Shown piece after piece: positions 6,905 to 16,645 of a stretch of 23,623 bases of DNA. The stretch lies in the IMG/VR virus record IMGVR_UViG_3300030406_000732, positions 1-23,623 of that record; one strand, 5' to 3'. This stretch comes from a virus. The position numbers and the translations under genes are program-made. Positions within the stretch are counted from its first letter, which is position 1; the number at the start of each line of letters is the position of its first letter. The notes under the pieces are model-generated. The model was not told where the DNA came from and ran no database searches. It saw only the letters and a list, made by a program, of their open reading frames with translations.

Positions 6905-9900
6905 TCAGTTTCCTCCTAATAAAAATTTTCTAGATTCTATTGCTTCTGATAAATCAGGATATTGTATTAATAAAAATTCTTCTGCTGCTGCATTATAATA
7001 TTGTTGCTCTATCTTTCTATATGCTGATTGTTTTTGTTTGTCATTGAACCTACTATAAGCTCTTGAGTAAAATAGTTTTTCGACTGCTTCTCTAAATGTA
7101 AGTTTTCTCAACACTTGTTTATTTTTTGCATACTCAGTCCATTTACTACTTTGTAACTTTGATAGTTTTAAATTTTTGTAAGTGTCTCTTTCAATACTAA
7201 GAGGTACTCTCAATCGAACTATCTCTTCTTGAAGAGGAGTAAACTTTTGTCCATAGCTTATACTAAATGGAGTAATCATATTCCACATTGCTACAACAGG
7301 ATTAATAGAAAATTTTACACCTCTTGTTTTAGGAATACCAAATACATCATATTGCTGTGCTTCTCTCTCTTCATCTCCCACTTGAGCTGTTACTATTCTA
7401 TGGTAAACCTCTCTAAAGTTAAAAGCATTTTTCGGAGTTCCTATATTTTCAAAGAAAGGTTGACCATCTGCACCATATCTATTATTTTTTCTTGCATCCT
7501 CATATACATCTTCTGCTGTAAATCTTTCAAACTCCTCTGTTTTCTTTTTAATTTCTGTATCTTCTAATTTTTTTACATTTCTTATTAAAGAACTAAATGG
7601 TTTTGGTATAGGGCCTAAAAAGTTTGCTACAGGAGAGTTGTACAATATACTAGGATCTCCCTCTTGAAAAGCTTTTGATATTGTTCCAAAGGTATTAATC
7701 ATAGGCATTTCTTCTATGTAATCTAACATTGCTGTTGCATATCTTGCTGCAAAATTTTGATGCATATTTATATCTCTACTTCTTCTTGCACGCTCTACAA
7801 AGTTTGCTCCTAAAGCAAATATTAAACCTACAGGCTCTAACCCTGCGTAACTAACATATAGTAAGTTTCCGTTTGGGTTACCAAAATTATCATACATAGG
7901 TTTATCTTCTGGAAAATCCTCACCTCTAAAAACTAAACTAAAAGGTTGCCATCCCGGTGGCAACATCTCTCTTTCTTTTTTTTCCCTTGGTAATGCTCCA
8001 GTTATTCTTCCTTGAGTTGACAAGTGGCTTACATATAAAAACATCGAACTAGCTAAACCTAATTTTGCTATAGACTTTGATCTTTCTTTAGGCGTACCTG
8101 TAAATATTTTTTTTATAGCAGGTACATTAAATAAACTTCTTTCAACTGTTCTAGCAATAACATTTGTTGGTACTGTTGCAAAAGGCATAAGCAATCTACC
8201 TATAGGAAACTTCTCTGGGTAGTTTTGTATAGTTCTTGCTATCCTTCCTAAAGCTCCTGTATCACTTGTAAGGGTTGCATAGTTTGCTGCGTGATCTAAG
8301 TCTTTGGCTATTGACTGTGGATCTAATAATACCTCTATGCCATCTTGTGCAGCTTCTTCATTTGACTTGCCAAGATATTTTGCCTTTGAAGCTCTGTTAA
8401 CTGCTTCCTCATACAATGCTGCTCTTTGGGCAATACCCTTCCAAAAATCATCTGTAGACTGCAAAGCTAAACCGGGTATTCTAGTTATCCTTCCAAAGAA
8501 ATCTACAGCAGCACCAAAGTAACCAGACAATCCTAAAGTTTGTGAATCGATAGCTCTAAATCTTGCACTATCAACTCTTCCTACTGCTGATGCAGATGCT
8601 TCGGTTTTAAGAGTTTCTACACTATTAGAAGCTGCATCCCTAAAAGCGTGAATATACCCATATACTCTAGCTGCAATCTGACTTAAATATATACCCTCTG
8701 CATCATTAGGTGTAAGCTGTTTGTTAAAAAGTTTTTTACCTCCTCTTTCAATAGCACCATAAGTTGCAGCAATAGTATCTTCAGCAAGAAGATATGTCAT
8801 AAACAAAGGTGTTCCCAAAGCATTTTTAAAAAAAGTTTTTGGCCCAGACAATAAACCATTTATGTATATCTCGTATGCTGCATTTCCATAAGCAGTAGCC
8901 TTATCAACAAAAGTATTTAGCCCTGCACCTCCACCCTCTTGCAATGCTTTTTGTACACCTTTAGCAAGTTTTTCGGTTTCTTCATAACCACCTCCGGATT
9001 TAATAACATCATCCATTAATTTATCTTGAAACTGTAAACTTGATCCAACATCAATTCTGTAAGAACTTAATGCCCTTGCCAAATCTGCTTGTTGTTTTTT
9101 GGCTGCAATTTGCAAACCAGCGTGCAAGGCCATCTGTCTGCGAAAAGCAAACATAGTAGCGGTACTTCTATCTTTAGCTATCTCTTCTCCATTAGGGCCT
9201 ATACCATTAATTTTTTTTGTAAGTTCGTCTATCTTACTTGCAGAGTTTACCAATAAAGATCTAAGTGCAGTTGACTCTGCTGCATCTAATAAACCTCTGT
9301 TTTTTTGTAAAGCTTTTTTTGTTATGCCAAGTTCATTAGCAAGTAGTTGACTTGCTTCCTCTTTAGTTTGATCTAATGTTACTTTACCCCCTACAGCGGC
9401 ATCAGTTTGTTTTCTATATATTTTACTAGTTGCTTGTATAACTTTTTTAATGTCATCAGAAGTGTTTATTTTTTCAAAATTAAAATCTAAATCCCCCCCT
9501 ATAATTACTTTACCTTTTTTTGTTTTTGGATTTTTTCTAACTGTTATGGCATCTTCACCGGTGGTCATTCTTAACATATCTTGAGATAAAGGAACACCCT
9601 CCATAGAAAGATCTGTTTCTAATGCTTCTCTTGCTTTTTTTAAAACTTGTTCCTCATTAGCATCTGCTGCTGAAAATCCTCTGCTCTTAAATGACTCATA
9701 TCTTTCTGGACTTAATAATTGTCTAGCATAATAATCTTTAGTAGCTTGTATATCTTTACCTTTGCCTAATCTTTGTTCTATAGGAGTAGGAACTCTTCCC
9801 ATAACTTCCTCTGGTGCTTGCTCTACACCTTCTCTTGCACCACCCATAATATTTGCAGCTTTGAGAAGTTCTAAAAGCGAACTACTTATTCCTCCACCAC

Positions 9901-10054
9901 CTGCTAACTGTATTCTGTCTTGTGTAGGATCTTCTGCTTGTTTTGTAACTCCACCTGTAGCAGAAGCATCTAATACTTGCTGATCTACATTTTGTTTTGA
10001 CAATAAACTTTCTTGTTTATTATCTTGAGGAAAAAGATCTGTTTGCCTAGCCAT
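6905..10054 (-). CDS. Large ejection (internal virion) protein, 1049 aa
   Basis: This is the last and largest of a set of helical proteins between the tail tube and the fibre, the position of T7 gp16-like DNA-ejection proteins. The N-terminal 330 residues are charged and helical. Around residues 390-430 is a segment N-G-L-L-S-G-P-K-T followed by a hydrophobic stretch; I know this pattern from phage 'polyvalent'/ejection proteins, and it may insert into the membrane. A second hydrophobic patch with F-A-T-V-P-T-N-V-I-A-R follows at about residue 630. The C-terminal 200 residues are again charged and end L-L-G-G-N. No lytic transglycosylase or protease motif is obvious. The start is the ATG 8 nt after the previous stop, with AAAGG upstream. 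Its last codons hold the ribosome-binding site of the fibre gene. Confidence 0.75.
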   Translation of the reverse strand: MARQTDLFPQDNKQESLLSKQNVDQQVLDASATGGVTKQAEDPTQDRIQLAGGGGISSSLLELLKAANIMGGAREGVEQAPEEVMGRVPTPIEQRLGKGKDIQATKDYYARQLLSPERYESFKSRGFSAADANEEQVLKKAREALETDLSMEGVPLSQDMLRMTTGEDAITVRKNPKTKKGKVIIGGDLDFNFEKINTSDDIKKVIQATSKIYRKQTDAAVGGKVTLDQTKEEASQLLANELGITKKALQKNRGLLDAAESTALRSLLVNSASKIDELTKKINGIGPNGEEIAKDRSTATMFAFRRQMALHAGLQIAAKKQQADLARALSSYRIDVGSSLQFQDKLMDDVIKSGGGYEETEKLAKGVQKALQEGGGAGLNTFVDKATAYGNAAYEIYINGLLSGPKTFFKNALGTPLFMTYLLAEDTIAATYGAIERGGKKLFNKQLTPNDAEGIYLSQIAARVYGYIHAFRDAASNSVETLKTEASASAVGRVDSARFRAIDSQTLGLSGYFGAAVDFFGRITRIPGLALQSTDDFWKGIAQRAALYEEAVNRASKAKYLGKSNEEAAQDGIEVLLDPQSIAKDLDHAANYATLTSDTGALGRIARTIQNYPEKFPIGRLLMPFATVPTNVIARTVERSLFNVPAIKKIFTGTPKERSKSIAKLGLASSMFLYVSHLSTQGRITGALPREKKEREMLPPGWQPFSLVFRGEDFPEDKPMYDNFGNPNGNLLYVSYAGLEPVGLIFALGANFVERARRSRDINMHQNFAARYATAMLDYIEEMPMINTFGTISKAFQEGDPSILYNSPVANFLGPIPKPFSSLIRNVKKLEDTEIKKKTEEFERFTAEDVYEDARKNNRYGADGQPFFENIGTPKNAFNFREVYHRIVTAQVGDEEREAQQYDVFGIPKTRGVKFSINPVVAMWNMITPFSISYGQKFTPLQEEIVRLRVPLSIERDTYKNLKLSKLQSSKWTEYAKNKQVLRKLTFREAVEKLFYSRAYSRFNDKQKQSAYRKIEQQYYNAAAEEFLLIQYPDLSEAIESRKFLLGGN
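6912..6917 (-). promoter_or_regulatory. Shine-Dalgarno of the fibre gene, inside the previous coding sequence
   Basis: AGGAGG is read both as ribosome-binding site for the ATG at 6903 and as part of the L-L-G-G-N ending of the 1049-aa protein. Confidence 0.75.
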
Positions 10055-10062
10055 TGTAACCT

Positions 10063-11607
10063 TTATTGTTTTTTGATTTCTGTAACATTATCTTGAGGAA
10101 AGTAGCCCCATCTAAATAATCCATTGTTACCATCCCATCTAACATCTTTTGCTTTTAATTTATAAGTGTGTATTTTTGAAGGAGAAACTTTTCTTTTAGG
10201 AAATATATCCATCAAATTCTCCATAGCTTTTATGTTTTTTTCTTGTTTAAGATCTACCGGTTTATCACCTTCTAATCTTCTTTGTTTATCTGCTTTTCTA
10301 ATATCTTCTGTTGTTACTTTACTTTCATCTACATAAAATTGTGCTTCTGTTTTTGATGGTGTAATTAAATCACCAGACCTTAAATCATCAGTAGGACTTG
10401 CTCTATACATAGTTATTTCTGCTTCTGGGTTTCCTTTAATTTGTTTTAGTGTATTTAAAAAACTTAATTCGTCTTTTTGCAAATCAGGTTGTCTTGAATT
10501 ACCAGTTGTAAAATATCTTAGCTCCTCATAATTATCACCTACAGTAGTAGAAAAAGCTGAATAACCTTCTGGAGTAAACTCATCTTCTATTTCTAAATTT
10601 AAATTATGAGCCGGTGGGCCAAACTGTGCAGGAACTCCATCTGCTGCATGACCAGAGCTTTCATCTCTTGGTGTAGTTTTTTTTGGTTTTAATCTAAACG
10701 GAATAGGGTTAGCACTTAAAGTTGCACTATCATCTATCTCTATACGCTTTGCAGTATCTACTACTTTCTTACCTGCTGCTATTGATGCTGCACCTGCTAA
10801 ACCTAATGCTTTTGTTAGAGTCTTCCAAGGCAACGCCTTAGCACCTGCAATAATACCTTCCACTAAAGCTCCTATCAAAGCACCTTCATTAGCTGTTTTA
10901 ATTCTTTTGATAACATCATTATCTTGGTCGTATTTTTCCAATATAGATAAAACTGTATCTTCAAGTGTATCTATTTCATCTTTGGTAGAATTTGTAATAA
11001 AGGTTCTAAATACAGGGGCTATAAGTTCTTCCGCATTAGGATCTATTACTGTTGCATCAGCAATCATTCCCCAAGTAAGACCTCTTGCTGCTGAACTAGG
11101 AGCTATCATTCCCGGTAATGCTTTTGTTAGACCTACAATCTTTGCTGCTGGAACTGCTCCTGTTGCAAATTGTGAAACACCTTGTATTATATTACCATAA
11201 GTTTGATTGGTATATTTTCTCTCTATGTTTTTTGTAGAACCTCTTAAAAATTTTGGTACTAAGTTTTCATCCATCCAAGACAATCCATCTTGAATATTTT
11301 TGGTAGCAGTTTCCTTATTCAAACCCGGATAGTTAAAATTAGGATTATCAGTAATTTTTTGTCCAATAAAATCTGCAAGTGTATCTGGAGCTGCTACTAC
11401 TTCTGCTAAAAACTGATTGAAGTTTACTCCAGCATCTTCCATACCTGAAACTATAGCTTGTCCTGTATCTATACCAAAATCAGCAATTTTATTAGTAAGA
11501 GTTCTATCTGTTACTTTACTAGTGTTTTGCCCTTCAAAAGCATTTGCTTCAGACAAAACTTCATAATCTTCATAAGCTGTTTGTAATCTTTGTATTACAT
11601 CTGTCAT
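10063..11607 (-). CDS. Ejection protein with a C-terminal ADP-ribosyltransferase-like domain (tentative), 514 aa
   Basis: This is the second large protein of the ejection block. The N-terminal 300 residues are helical with two Gly/Ala-rich hydrophobic stretches (about 138-185 and 241-280), as expected of proteins that contact the host membrane during DNA entry. A Pro/Lys linker follows. Residues about 340-505 form a separate domain: I-T-M-Y-R-A-S (R402), then S-G-D-L-I-T-P-S, and near the end W-D-G-N-N-G-L-F-R-W-G-Y (491-502). I recall this Y-R-A ... G-D-x-x-T ... D-G-x-x-x-x-W-G-Y pattern from phage polyvalent-type proteins compared with ADP-ribosyltransferases. A glutamate often present before W-G-Y is an arginine here (R499), so activity is doubtful. 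The ATG overlaps the previous stop by 4 nt (ATGA). Virion location is firmer than the domain call. Confidence 0.65.
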   Translation of the reverse strand: MTDVIQRLQTAYEDYEVLSEANAFEGQNTSKVTDRTLTNKIADFGIDTGQAIVSGMEDAGVNFNQFLAEVVAAPDTLADFIGQKITDNPNFNYPGLNKETATKNIQDGLSWMDENLVPKFLRGSTKNIERKYTNQTYGNIIQGVSQFATGAVPAAKIVGLTKALPGMIAPSSAARGLTWGMIADATVIDPNAEELIAPVFRTFITNSTKDEIDTLEDTVLSILEKYDQDNDVIKRIKTANEGALIGALVEGIIAGAKALPWKTLTKALGLAGAASIAAGKKVVDTAKRIEIDDSATLSANPIPFRLKPKKTTPRDESSGHAADGVPAQFGPPAHNLNLEIEDEFTPEGYSAFSTTVGDNYEELRYFTTGNSRQPDLQKDELSFLNTLKQIKGNPEAEITMYRASPTDDLRSGDLITPSKTEAQFYVDESKVTTEDIRKADKQRRLEGDKPVDLKQEKNIKAMENLMDIFPKRKVSPSKIHTYKLKAKDVRWDGNNGLFRWGYFPQDNVTEIKKQ

Positions 11608-13211
11608 TGTATATCTAACATAAATTTGTAATCATTTAAATTGTCTCTAACAGTTTTCAAAGCTAGAGGTAATTCTTGATTAGGATTATCATCGTAATGT
11701 TTTCTAATCAAATCATAAATATCTTGTAAAGGTGTATCTTGGCTAATCCTACCAAAACCTCCTTGAGCTAGTTGTCTGTTAGCTATAACAATATATTCTT
11801 TTAAATCTTGCTTGTAAAAAACTAGTTCTGTATCAGCAAACTTTTTCTTTAAGTTTTCTACTTTATTTTCTATCTCTTCTACACTTCTATTTTCTGCTTG
11901 CGTAAAATCTATTAGTTCATTGTAATATCTATTATATCCTTGAATTAATTTTTTATGAAACAGGTCTCCTGAAAAAGCTTCCAAAGCTTCCTCAGAAACT
12001 CTAAAAGTGTTTTTTAATTCTTCTTTTGCTTTTTTCTCCGCTGCATTTAATTCTGTTAACAATCCTTTTCTTTCAGAAGTAAATGTACTATTAGTTAGTT
12101 TTGAATAATTTTGTAATAAATATTCTTCGTCTAATTGATTATTAACTTTTAAAGTAGCTATCTCTGCTAAAATAGTAGGATCATTTTCAGCAGCACTACC
12201 TGCTGCTCCTTGTCTTGATATGTTTAAAAACTTTTCGTACTTTTGTCTTTCTGTTAAACTCAAAGCTTGCATGCTTATTAATTGATTGAATATTGGTAGT
12301 CCATCTTTTATATCCACAATATTATCTAAAGATCTTTTCAGTTCTTTTATTTTTTTTTCTTCTTCTTCATTCTCTTTTTTTTCTTCTGCTTCTAATAAAT
12401 TATCTACGCTATTAGCTTTATCCTGTGCGTACTTAATAATTTTTTCTTGTTGATCTGAACTGAGCTTTGTAAAATATTTATTGAATATTATATCTTCCTT
12501 ATACTCTCCATCTTCTATAGCTAATGCTATACCAAATGCGTTATCTGTTGCATTCATAGCACTTGCAATACTGCTTTCTACTAGTTTGTAGTTAAGGTTT
12601 TTAGTTTCTGTATTTGCAGTTATTGCATCATATACACCAGTTGTCTGAGCAATAGCAATTTTAGCAAAACCATCTTCTGCCGCTTGTAATCTTTCCACTA
12701 TACTACCACCTGAGTCTCCTGCGATTTTTATATCTAAATCAATATTTGTTTGTACATTTGATTTTCCTAAATCAATTTTTTTTTGCAAGTTTGTTGATAA
12801 AAAATTTTGTTTAAGATTACTAAATACTTTTAATCCATTTACTCCAAATTTTTCTTGAACTTTTTTGTTATCTTTTAAAGAAAGTAAAGTTGTATTGTAT
12901 AATTTTTTTATAGCTTCAGGTACAGCAGTATGTGATACAGTAGGATCATCATTAGATGCTTTTCTAATTATATCCTGAGCTTTATCTTGAAATGATATTA
13001 AAGCAACTGTGGCTTTGTTTTCTACATCAAGTCTTTCATTAGCTTGATCATATCTAAGTTTTTCTGCTCCTAGTTGAAATAAAGAAGTTCCTATTTCTGT
13101 AGCTGCACCAGCAAGAGCAGAAAAAGTCCTAGGATTGATTTGAGCGGTCAAAGGTCTAGCTCCTGTTTCCTCTGTTCTATTTAATTGGCTCTCGTATAAT
13201 CTTACTTTCAT
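11604..13211 (-). CDS. Helical ejection (internal virion) protein, 535 aa
   Basis: This is a long, almost entirely helical, charged protein. The start (M-K-V-R-L-Y-E-S-Q-L-N) leads into a Gly/Ala-containing segment at about residues 30-55 (F-S-A-L-A-G-A-A-T-E-I-G-T-S-L-F-Q-L-G). A Lys/Glu coiled coil sits at about 270-300. No enzyme motif is seen. Its place directly after the gp14-like protein and before the 514-aa and 1049-aa proteins matches the gp15 position of T7-like ejectosomes. The ATG overlaps the previous stop by 1 nt (TAATG). The gp15-like role is inferred from order and composition; direct similarity to T7 gp15 is not visible to me. Confidence 0.65.
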   Translation of the reverse strand: MKVRLYESQLNRTEETGARPLTAQINPRTFSALAGAATEIGTSLFQLGAEKLRYDQANERLDVENKATVALISFQDKAQDIIRKASNDDPTVSHTAVPEAIKKLYNTTLLSLKDNKKVQEKFGVNGLKVFSNLKQNFLSTNLQKKIDLGKSNVQTNIDLDIKIAGDSGGSIVERLQAAEDGFAKIAIAQTTGVYDAITANTETKNLNYKLVESSIASAMNATDNAFGIALAIEDGEYKEDIIFNKYFTKLSSDQQEKIIKYAQDKANSVDNLLEAEEKKENEEEEKKIKELKRSLDNIVDIKDGLPIFNQLISMQALSLTERQKYEKFLNISRQGAAGSAAENDPTILAEIATLKVNNQLDEEYLLQNYSKLTNSTFTSERKGLLTELNAAEKKAKEELKNTFRVSEEALEAFSGDLFHKKLIQGYNRYYNELIDFTQAENRSVEEIENKVENLKKKFADTELVFYKQDLKEYIVIANRQLAQGGFGRISQDTPLQDIYDLIRKHYDDNPNQELPLALKTVRDNLNDYKFMLDIQ

Positions 13212-13687
13212 TATTTTAACAAAGCTCCTGCACTAGTTAATAAAGTTCCAGCAGCTTGATATCTTGATATTGTTCTTGCAGCTCTTCCTTCCATTCTTGT
13301 TAGTTCTGCTTCTAGTCTTTGATTGGTTGCTACTTCTTTTGCTTGTAACTGTTTTACTCTTGAATTGTAATTTTGTATTTCTATGTCTTGTTCAAAACGC
13401 AACGCATTTTGTAAAAGTTTTTTTAATGGTGTACCAGTAGTTGCTGCCCACCCCTGACCTCTATACAACATTTGTGTTCGGTCATTTAGGTTTTTAAATT
13501 TTTCTCTATCTTGTAATTCTTTTATCTTATTTAATCTGTCAATATTCTCTGCTTGTGTTTCAGCAGCTTGTGCATTCCTTTCATTTACACTTGCATTATA
13601 GTTTGCAGCTTTCTGTGCTGCTTTACCTGCTGCTAGTTGTCCTTGTACAGTTATTGCTGTACCTGCTATCATTAAAGCATTTGCCAT
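13211..13687 (-). CDS. gp14-like internal virion protein, 158 aa
   Basis: This is a small ejection protein of the type that lines the channel for DNA entry. The N-terminus is a Gly/Ala helix (about residues 5-30, I-A-G-T-A-I-T-V-Q-G-Q-L-A-A-G). A long Gln/Asn/Ala helix follows (A-N-Y-N-A-S-V-N-E-R-N-A-Q-A-A-E-T-Q-A), then the short G-W-A-A-T-T-G-T-P motif (about 79-87), a second helix, and a Gly/Ala C-terminus (A-A-G-T-L-L-T-S-A-G-A-L-L). That order is typical of T7 gp14-type proteins. The gene starts 1 nt after the stop of the GNAT-like gene. Confidence 0.75.
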   Translation of the reverse strand: MANALMIAGTAITVQGQLAAGKAAQKAANYNASVNERNAQAAETQAENIDRLNKIKELQDREKFKNLNDRTQMLYRGQGWAATTGTPLKKLLQNALRFEQDIEIQNYNSRVKQLQAKEVATNQRLEAELTRMEGRAARTISRYQAAGTLLTSAGALLK

Positions 13688-13688
13688 A

Positions 13689-14117
13689 TTATTTTATCCT
13701 TCCCATTACAATATAGTCTGCACCCTCTGGGCCAAACTTTTTCATTAAACCTTCTTTTTTAAAACCTAAAAATTCTGCAAAGCGTATTGCCTGCATCCAA
13801 TCAGCTTTTACATTTGCGTGCATCCTTGCGTAAGGTGCCTTGCTCATAATATCTTTTGTAGTTTTTACAACAGACTTAATTCTTGTTTGTATTCTATCGC
13901 TTCCTATAAACCAACATTCTGCAACACCATCCCACATAGGAATGAAACCTGCTGCTGCGATAATGTGTCCGTTCTCGATACCTGTCCAAGCATCATGCAA
14001 TGCTGCTCGCTCCATGTGGTGTTCCCAGTCATGATCTGGTGATTGTGTACCAAAAGATAATTTATTTTCTACTACTAATTCTTTTGCGTGTTCTGGTATA
14101 AACTTTATTATTCTCAT
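13689..14117 (-). CDS. GNAT-fold small virion protein (T7 gp13-like), 142 aa
   Basis: The protein matches the GNAT-like fold of T7 gp13-type proteins, found between tail tubular protein B and the gp14-like protein. The middle has a beta-strand pair, G-H-I-I-A-A-A-G-F-I-P-M-W-D-G-V-A-E-C-W. The C-terminal part has A-I-R-F-A-E-F-L-G-F-K-K-E-G, like GNAT motif B. The acetyl-CoA-binding R/Q-x-x-G-x-G/A signature is not visible, so enzyme activity is unlikely. I start it at the ATG at 14117, which shares one base with the upstream TGA (TGATG). A TTG one codon earlier is possible. No clear ribosome-binding site is seen, so translation probably depends on coupling. Confidence 0.7.
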   Translation of the reverse strand: MRIIKFIPEHAKELVVENKLSFGTQSPDHDWEHHMERAALHDAWTGIENGHIIAAAGFIPMWDGVAECWFIGSDRIQTRIKSVVKTTKDIMSKAPYARMHANVKADWMQAIRFAEFLGFKKEGLMKKFGPEGADYIVMGRIK

Positions 14118-16645
14118 CAATCAAAATCTTGTACTACTACTCTTGGATAGATACCAACAATCGTCATAGGTAATGCTTGTGTCTGCTGCACTACGATTGC
14201 ACCTTCTGTATCCCAAGAGGGTTGAGCTTCTATGGTTTTGTCTCCTGTAAATAATGGTACTGCTGTGTCTGTTGGATCGGAACTGTCTCTGAAGGGGATG
14301 GTGTCGACATTTTCTGTACTAGTTCCCACAGAAGCACCCACAGTACGAAAAAAACGAACAATAACACTATGAATTTTTTTAATTTTGCCTTGAGCTGTAC
14401 CACTTGCACTCCCTGATTCTAACCTTACAGTTCTCAAAGTAGAAGTATAACCTAGTCCTACCTGAGCTTTCGTTGTTGCTCTATCGGTTGTAATACTTCC
14501 GCTTGATACTGTCTTGTCTGGATGAGCTGCTCCTTCTTCTAAAATAGAAACAGTTTGTCCTTCTAAATGATCTAGCCCTGATAAACTGGATGTGCTAGAT
14601 CCTGAATAGGTTAGACTGCTATCAACAAAGATAGCATCTTGTATGTCTGTGCCAAAATCTATATCGGATAATATTTCTACATATCTTCTAGTGGCACCAT
14701 TGATAGTTCTTTTTACTACCATGTATAAATTATCTTGATTAAGTTCTCCCGGTATTACAGCTATGTTTTCTACAATACCATGATTAGTGGTTACGCCACC
14801 TGTCGTAAAAGAACCTCCTAATTTATGTTGATGCCATGCCACTACCTGTTCTTCTCTTCGATAGGTAAGACCAATCAATCTGCCATCGGTTGTTGTACCC
14901 CAGACAATAGAGAAAGGTTCTTGCTGATACGCAAGCTCTAACACTCCTGTTTCTGTAACATGATCTGCAAGAATAGTTAGATCTACTGCCTGAAAAGAAT
15001 CTGTATCAAATACATAACCTAGTTCTCTTATTTTTCTTTTTGCTCTTTGCACAAACAAAGTATAGGTTCCTGCTTGTACTGGTTGTATATCAGCACTACC
15101 ATAACTTGCCTGTTGTTTTATCTGTATGTTTGTTGGTGATACTGGTTCATCATTACCAGAAGCTCTCACTACAAACTCACCACCAGTCGTTCCTACAATC
15201 AAACTTCTAGATGATGCAAGATACAATATTCTGTTAACCTGATTACTACCGATTGTATAGTTCATAGCAGAACTATCACTATCGCTTTCTGTCATGTTTT
15301 CAAAATCACCGGCAACACTAAAGAATAAAGATTGCGGCTGACTTGTAGTACCTGCAAACACTAAACGCTGCTCATAGAAAGCACAGGCTCTTGGAAACCC
15401 TGTAGTCTCTGAAAACGCTCCTAGTGAAAACTCATCGGTGGCATTTAGCTTTCCAACAAGAGTAATGGTATTACTTGCAGATTCATTTACAACATCATCT
15501 ACAGGCACTAAAGTTATTTCATCACTTGTTACTTTTACAATCTCATAGTCTCTATTGTTTGCACCATTTGATGCACCGCTTGCAGTAATCGTCATACCTT
15601 CGGTAAAACCTTCTATAACAAACTGTTTGTTGCTATCTCGTATAAAATCATTGTGGGATGAACCTGTACTGCTAGGATCACCTTCTACAAAACTAATTGT
15701 GTTACTTGCATAAGTTGGTAGTATCTCTGCTACTCCTAACTCATCTGTTTGCACAGTTGCAGTAACTACAGTTGCAGAAGTAAATGCTGTTATCTTTGCA
15801 TAACCATTATATATTTTTACTAATCTTCCTACATCAGTAGAAACAAATGTATCTCCTGATGCAGTAAGAGTAATGCTACCACTTCGACCATTTGGAGTAA
15901 GAGTAGTTGTAGTAGCATTCTCATCTAGGTACGGCCCGTTTATAAAGGAGACATCGGAGATAGTCCAGTCCGTATTGCTTGTTCTTTGTATCTTTCTAAC
16001 GGGATGGTCGTTGTGTGTTACAAACATAACATCCGCAGATTGTGTTACTTTGATTTCAGATATTTGAGCAGTAGTATACGTTGTGGTAATCTCTACAATA
16101 CGACTTGCTGTACCTCCAGAAGTGTAAGTTGTAAATGCAGAACTGTTTATGTTTGTACCATCAACATCTGTAAGTTCAAAAGTGTTTGTCGTTTTGTTAG
16201 CGACTATTCCTGTAACTCCGTTGAGTTCCACCATACCTGCAACGCTGCCAATAATAACATGATCCCCATTACTAAAGCCATGTGAGGTTGCTGTGATAAC
16301 AACGGGGTTAGCTTTGGTTGCACCGGAAATAGTTTTACCGGTTTCAGTTACAATACCACCATCTTGATATACTCTAAAATAATTATTACCAAATTCTAAT
16401 ACATAGGTATTCGCAGACGTAGTGTTAAATTCAAAAGGTATTAGTCGTGCTGCATTCGCACTTACTTTTACTTCATGTAAAAACTTTGTACCCGGTCTCC
16501 TTGCTGCACCACCAGCAGGATAGACTATAAAATTTTCTAAAGACTTTGCTCCGTTAAAATATCTTGTAAGATCTGTTCTACCATCTAATCTATCTGAAAG
16601 CTCACCAGCAGTCCAGTTGGTATATCTAGGACTTGTATAGGTCAT
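14117..16645 (-). CDS. Tail tubular protein B (gp12-like), 842 aa
   Basis: This is the nozzle of the short tail, which carries the fibres and closes the DNA channel. The start M-T-Y-T-S-P-R-Y-T-N-W-T-A-G-E-L-S-D-R-L-D-G-R-T-D and the following F-I-V-Y-P-A-G-G-A-A-R-R-P-G-T-K-F are the classic N-terminal signature of podovirus tail tubular protein B. The rest is beta-rich with long Ser/Thr loops. It contains L-A-S-S-R-S-L-I-V-G-T-T-G-G-E-F, and then Y-Q-Q-E-P-F-S-I-V-W-G-T-T-T-D-G-R-L-I-G-L-T-Y, both common in the family. The ATG overlaps the tubular protein A stop by 1 nt (TAATG). Confidence 0.93.
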   Translation of the reverse strand: MTYTSPRYTNWTAGELSDRLDGRTDLTRYFNGAKSLENFIVYPAGGAARRPGTKFLHEVKVSANAARLIPFEFNTTSANTYVLEFGNNYFRVYQDGGIVTETGKTISGATKANPVVITATSHGFSNGDHVIIGSVAGMVELNGVTGIVANKTTNTFELTDVDGTNINSSAFTTYTSGGTASRIVEITTTYTTAQISEIKVTQSADVMFVTHNDHPVRKIQRTSNTDWTISDVSFINGPYLDENATTTTLTPNGRSGSITLTASGDTFVSTDVGRLVKIYNGYAKITAFTSATVVTATVQTDELGVAEILPTYASNTISFVEGDPSSTGSSHNDFIRDSNKQFVIEGFTEGMTITASGASNGANNRDYEIVKVTSDEITLVPVDDVVNESASNTITLVGKLNATDEFSLGAFSETTGFPRACAFYEQRLVFAGTTSQPQSLFFSVAGDFENMTESDSDSSAMNYTIGSNQVNRILYLASSRSLIVGTTGGEFVVRASGNDEPVSPTNIQIKQQASYGSADIQPVQAGTYTLFVQRAKRKIRELGYVFDTDSFQAVDLTILADHVTETGVLELAYQQEPFSIVWGTTTDGRLIGLTYRREEQVVAWHQHKLGGSFTTGGVTTNHGIVENIAVIPGELNQDNLYMVVKRTINGATRRYVEILSDIDFGTDIQDAIFVDSSLTYSGSSTSSLSGLDHLEGQTVSILEEGAAHPDKTVSSGSITTDRATTKAQVGLGYTSTLRTVRLESGSASGTAQGKIKKIHSVIVRFFRTVGASVGTSTENVDTIPFRDSSDPTDTAVPLFTGDKTIEAQPSWDTEGAIVVQQTQALPMTIVGIYPRVVVQDFD

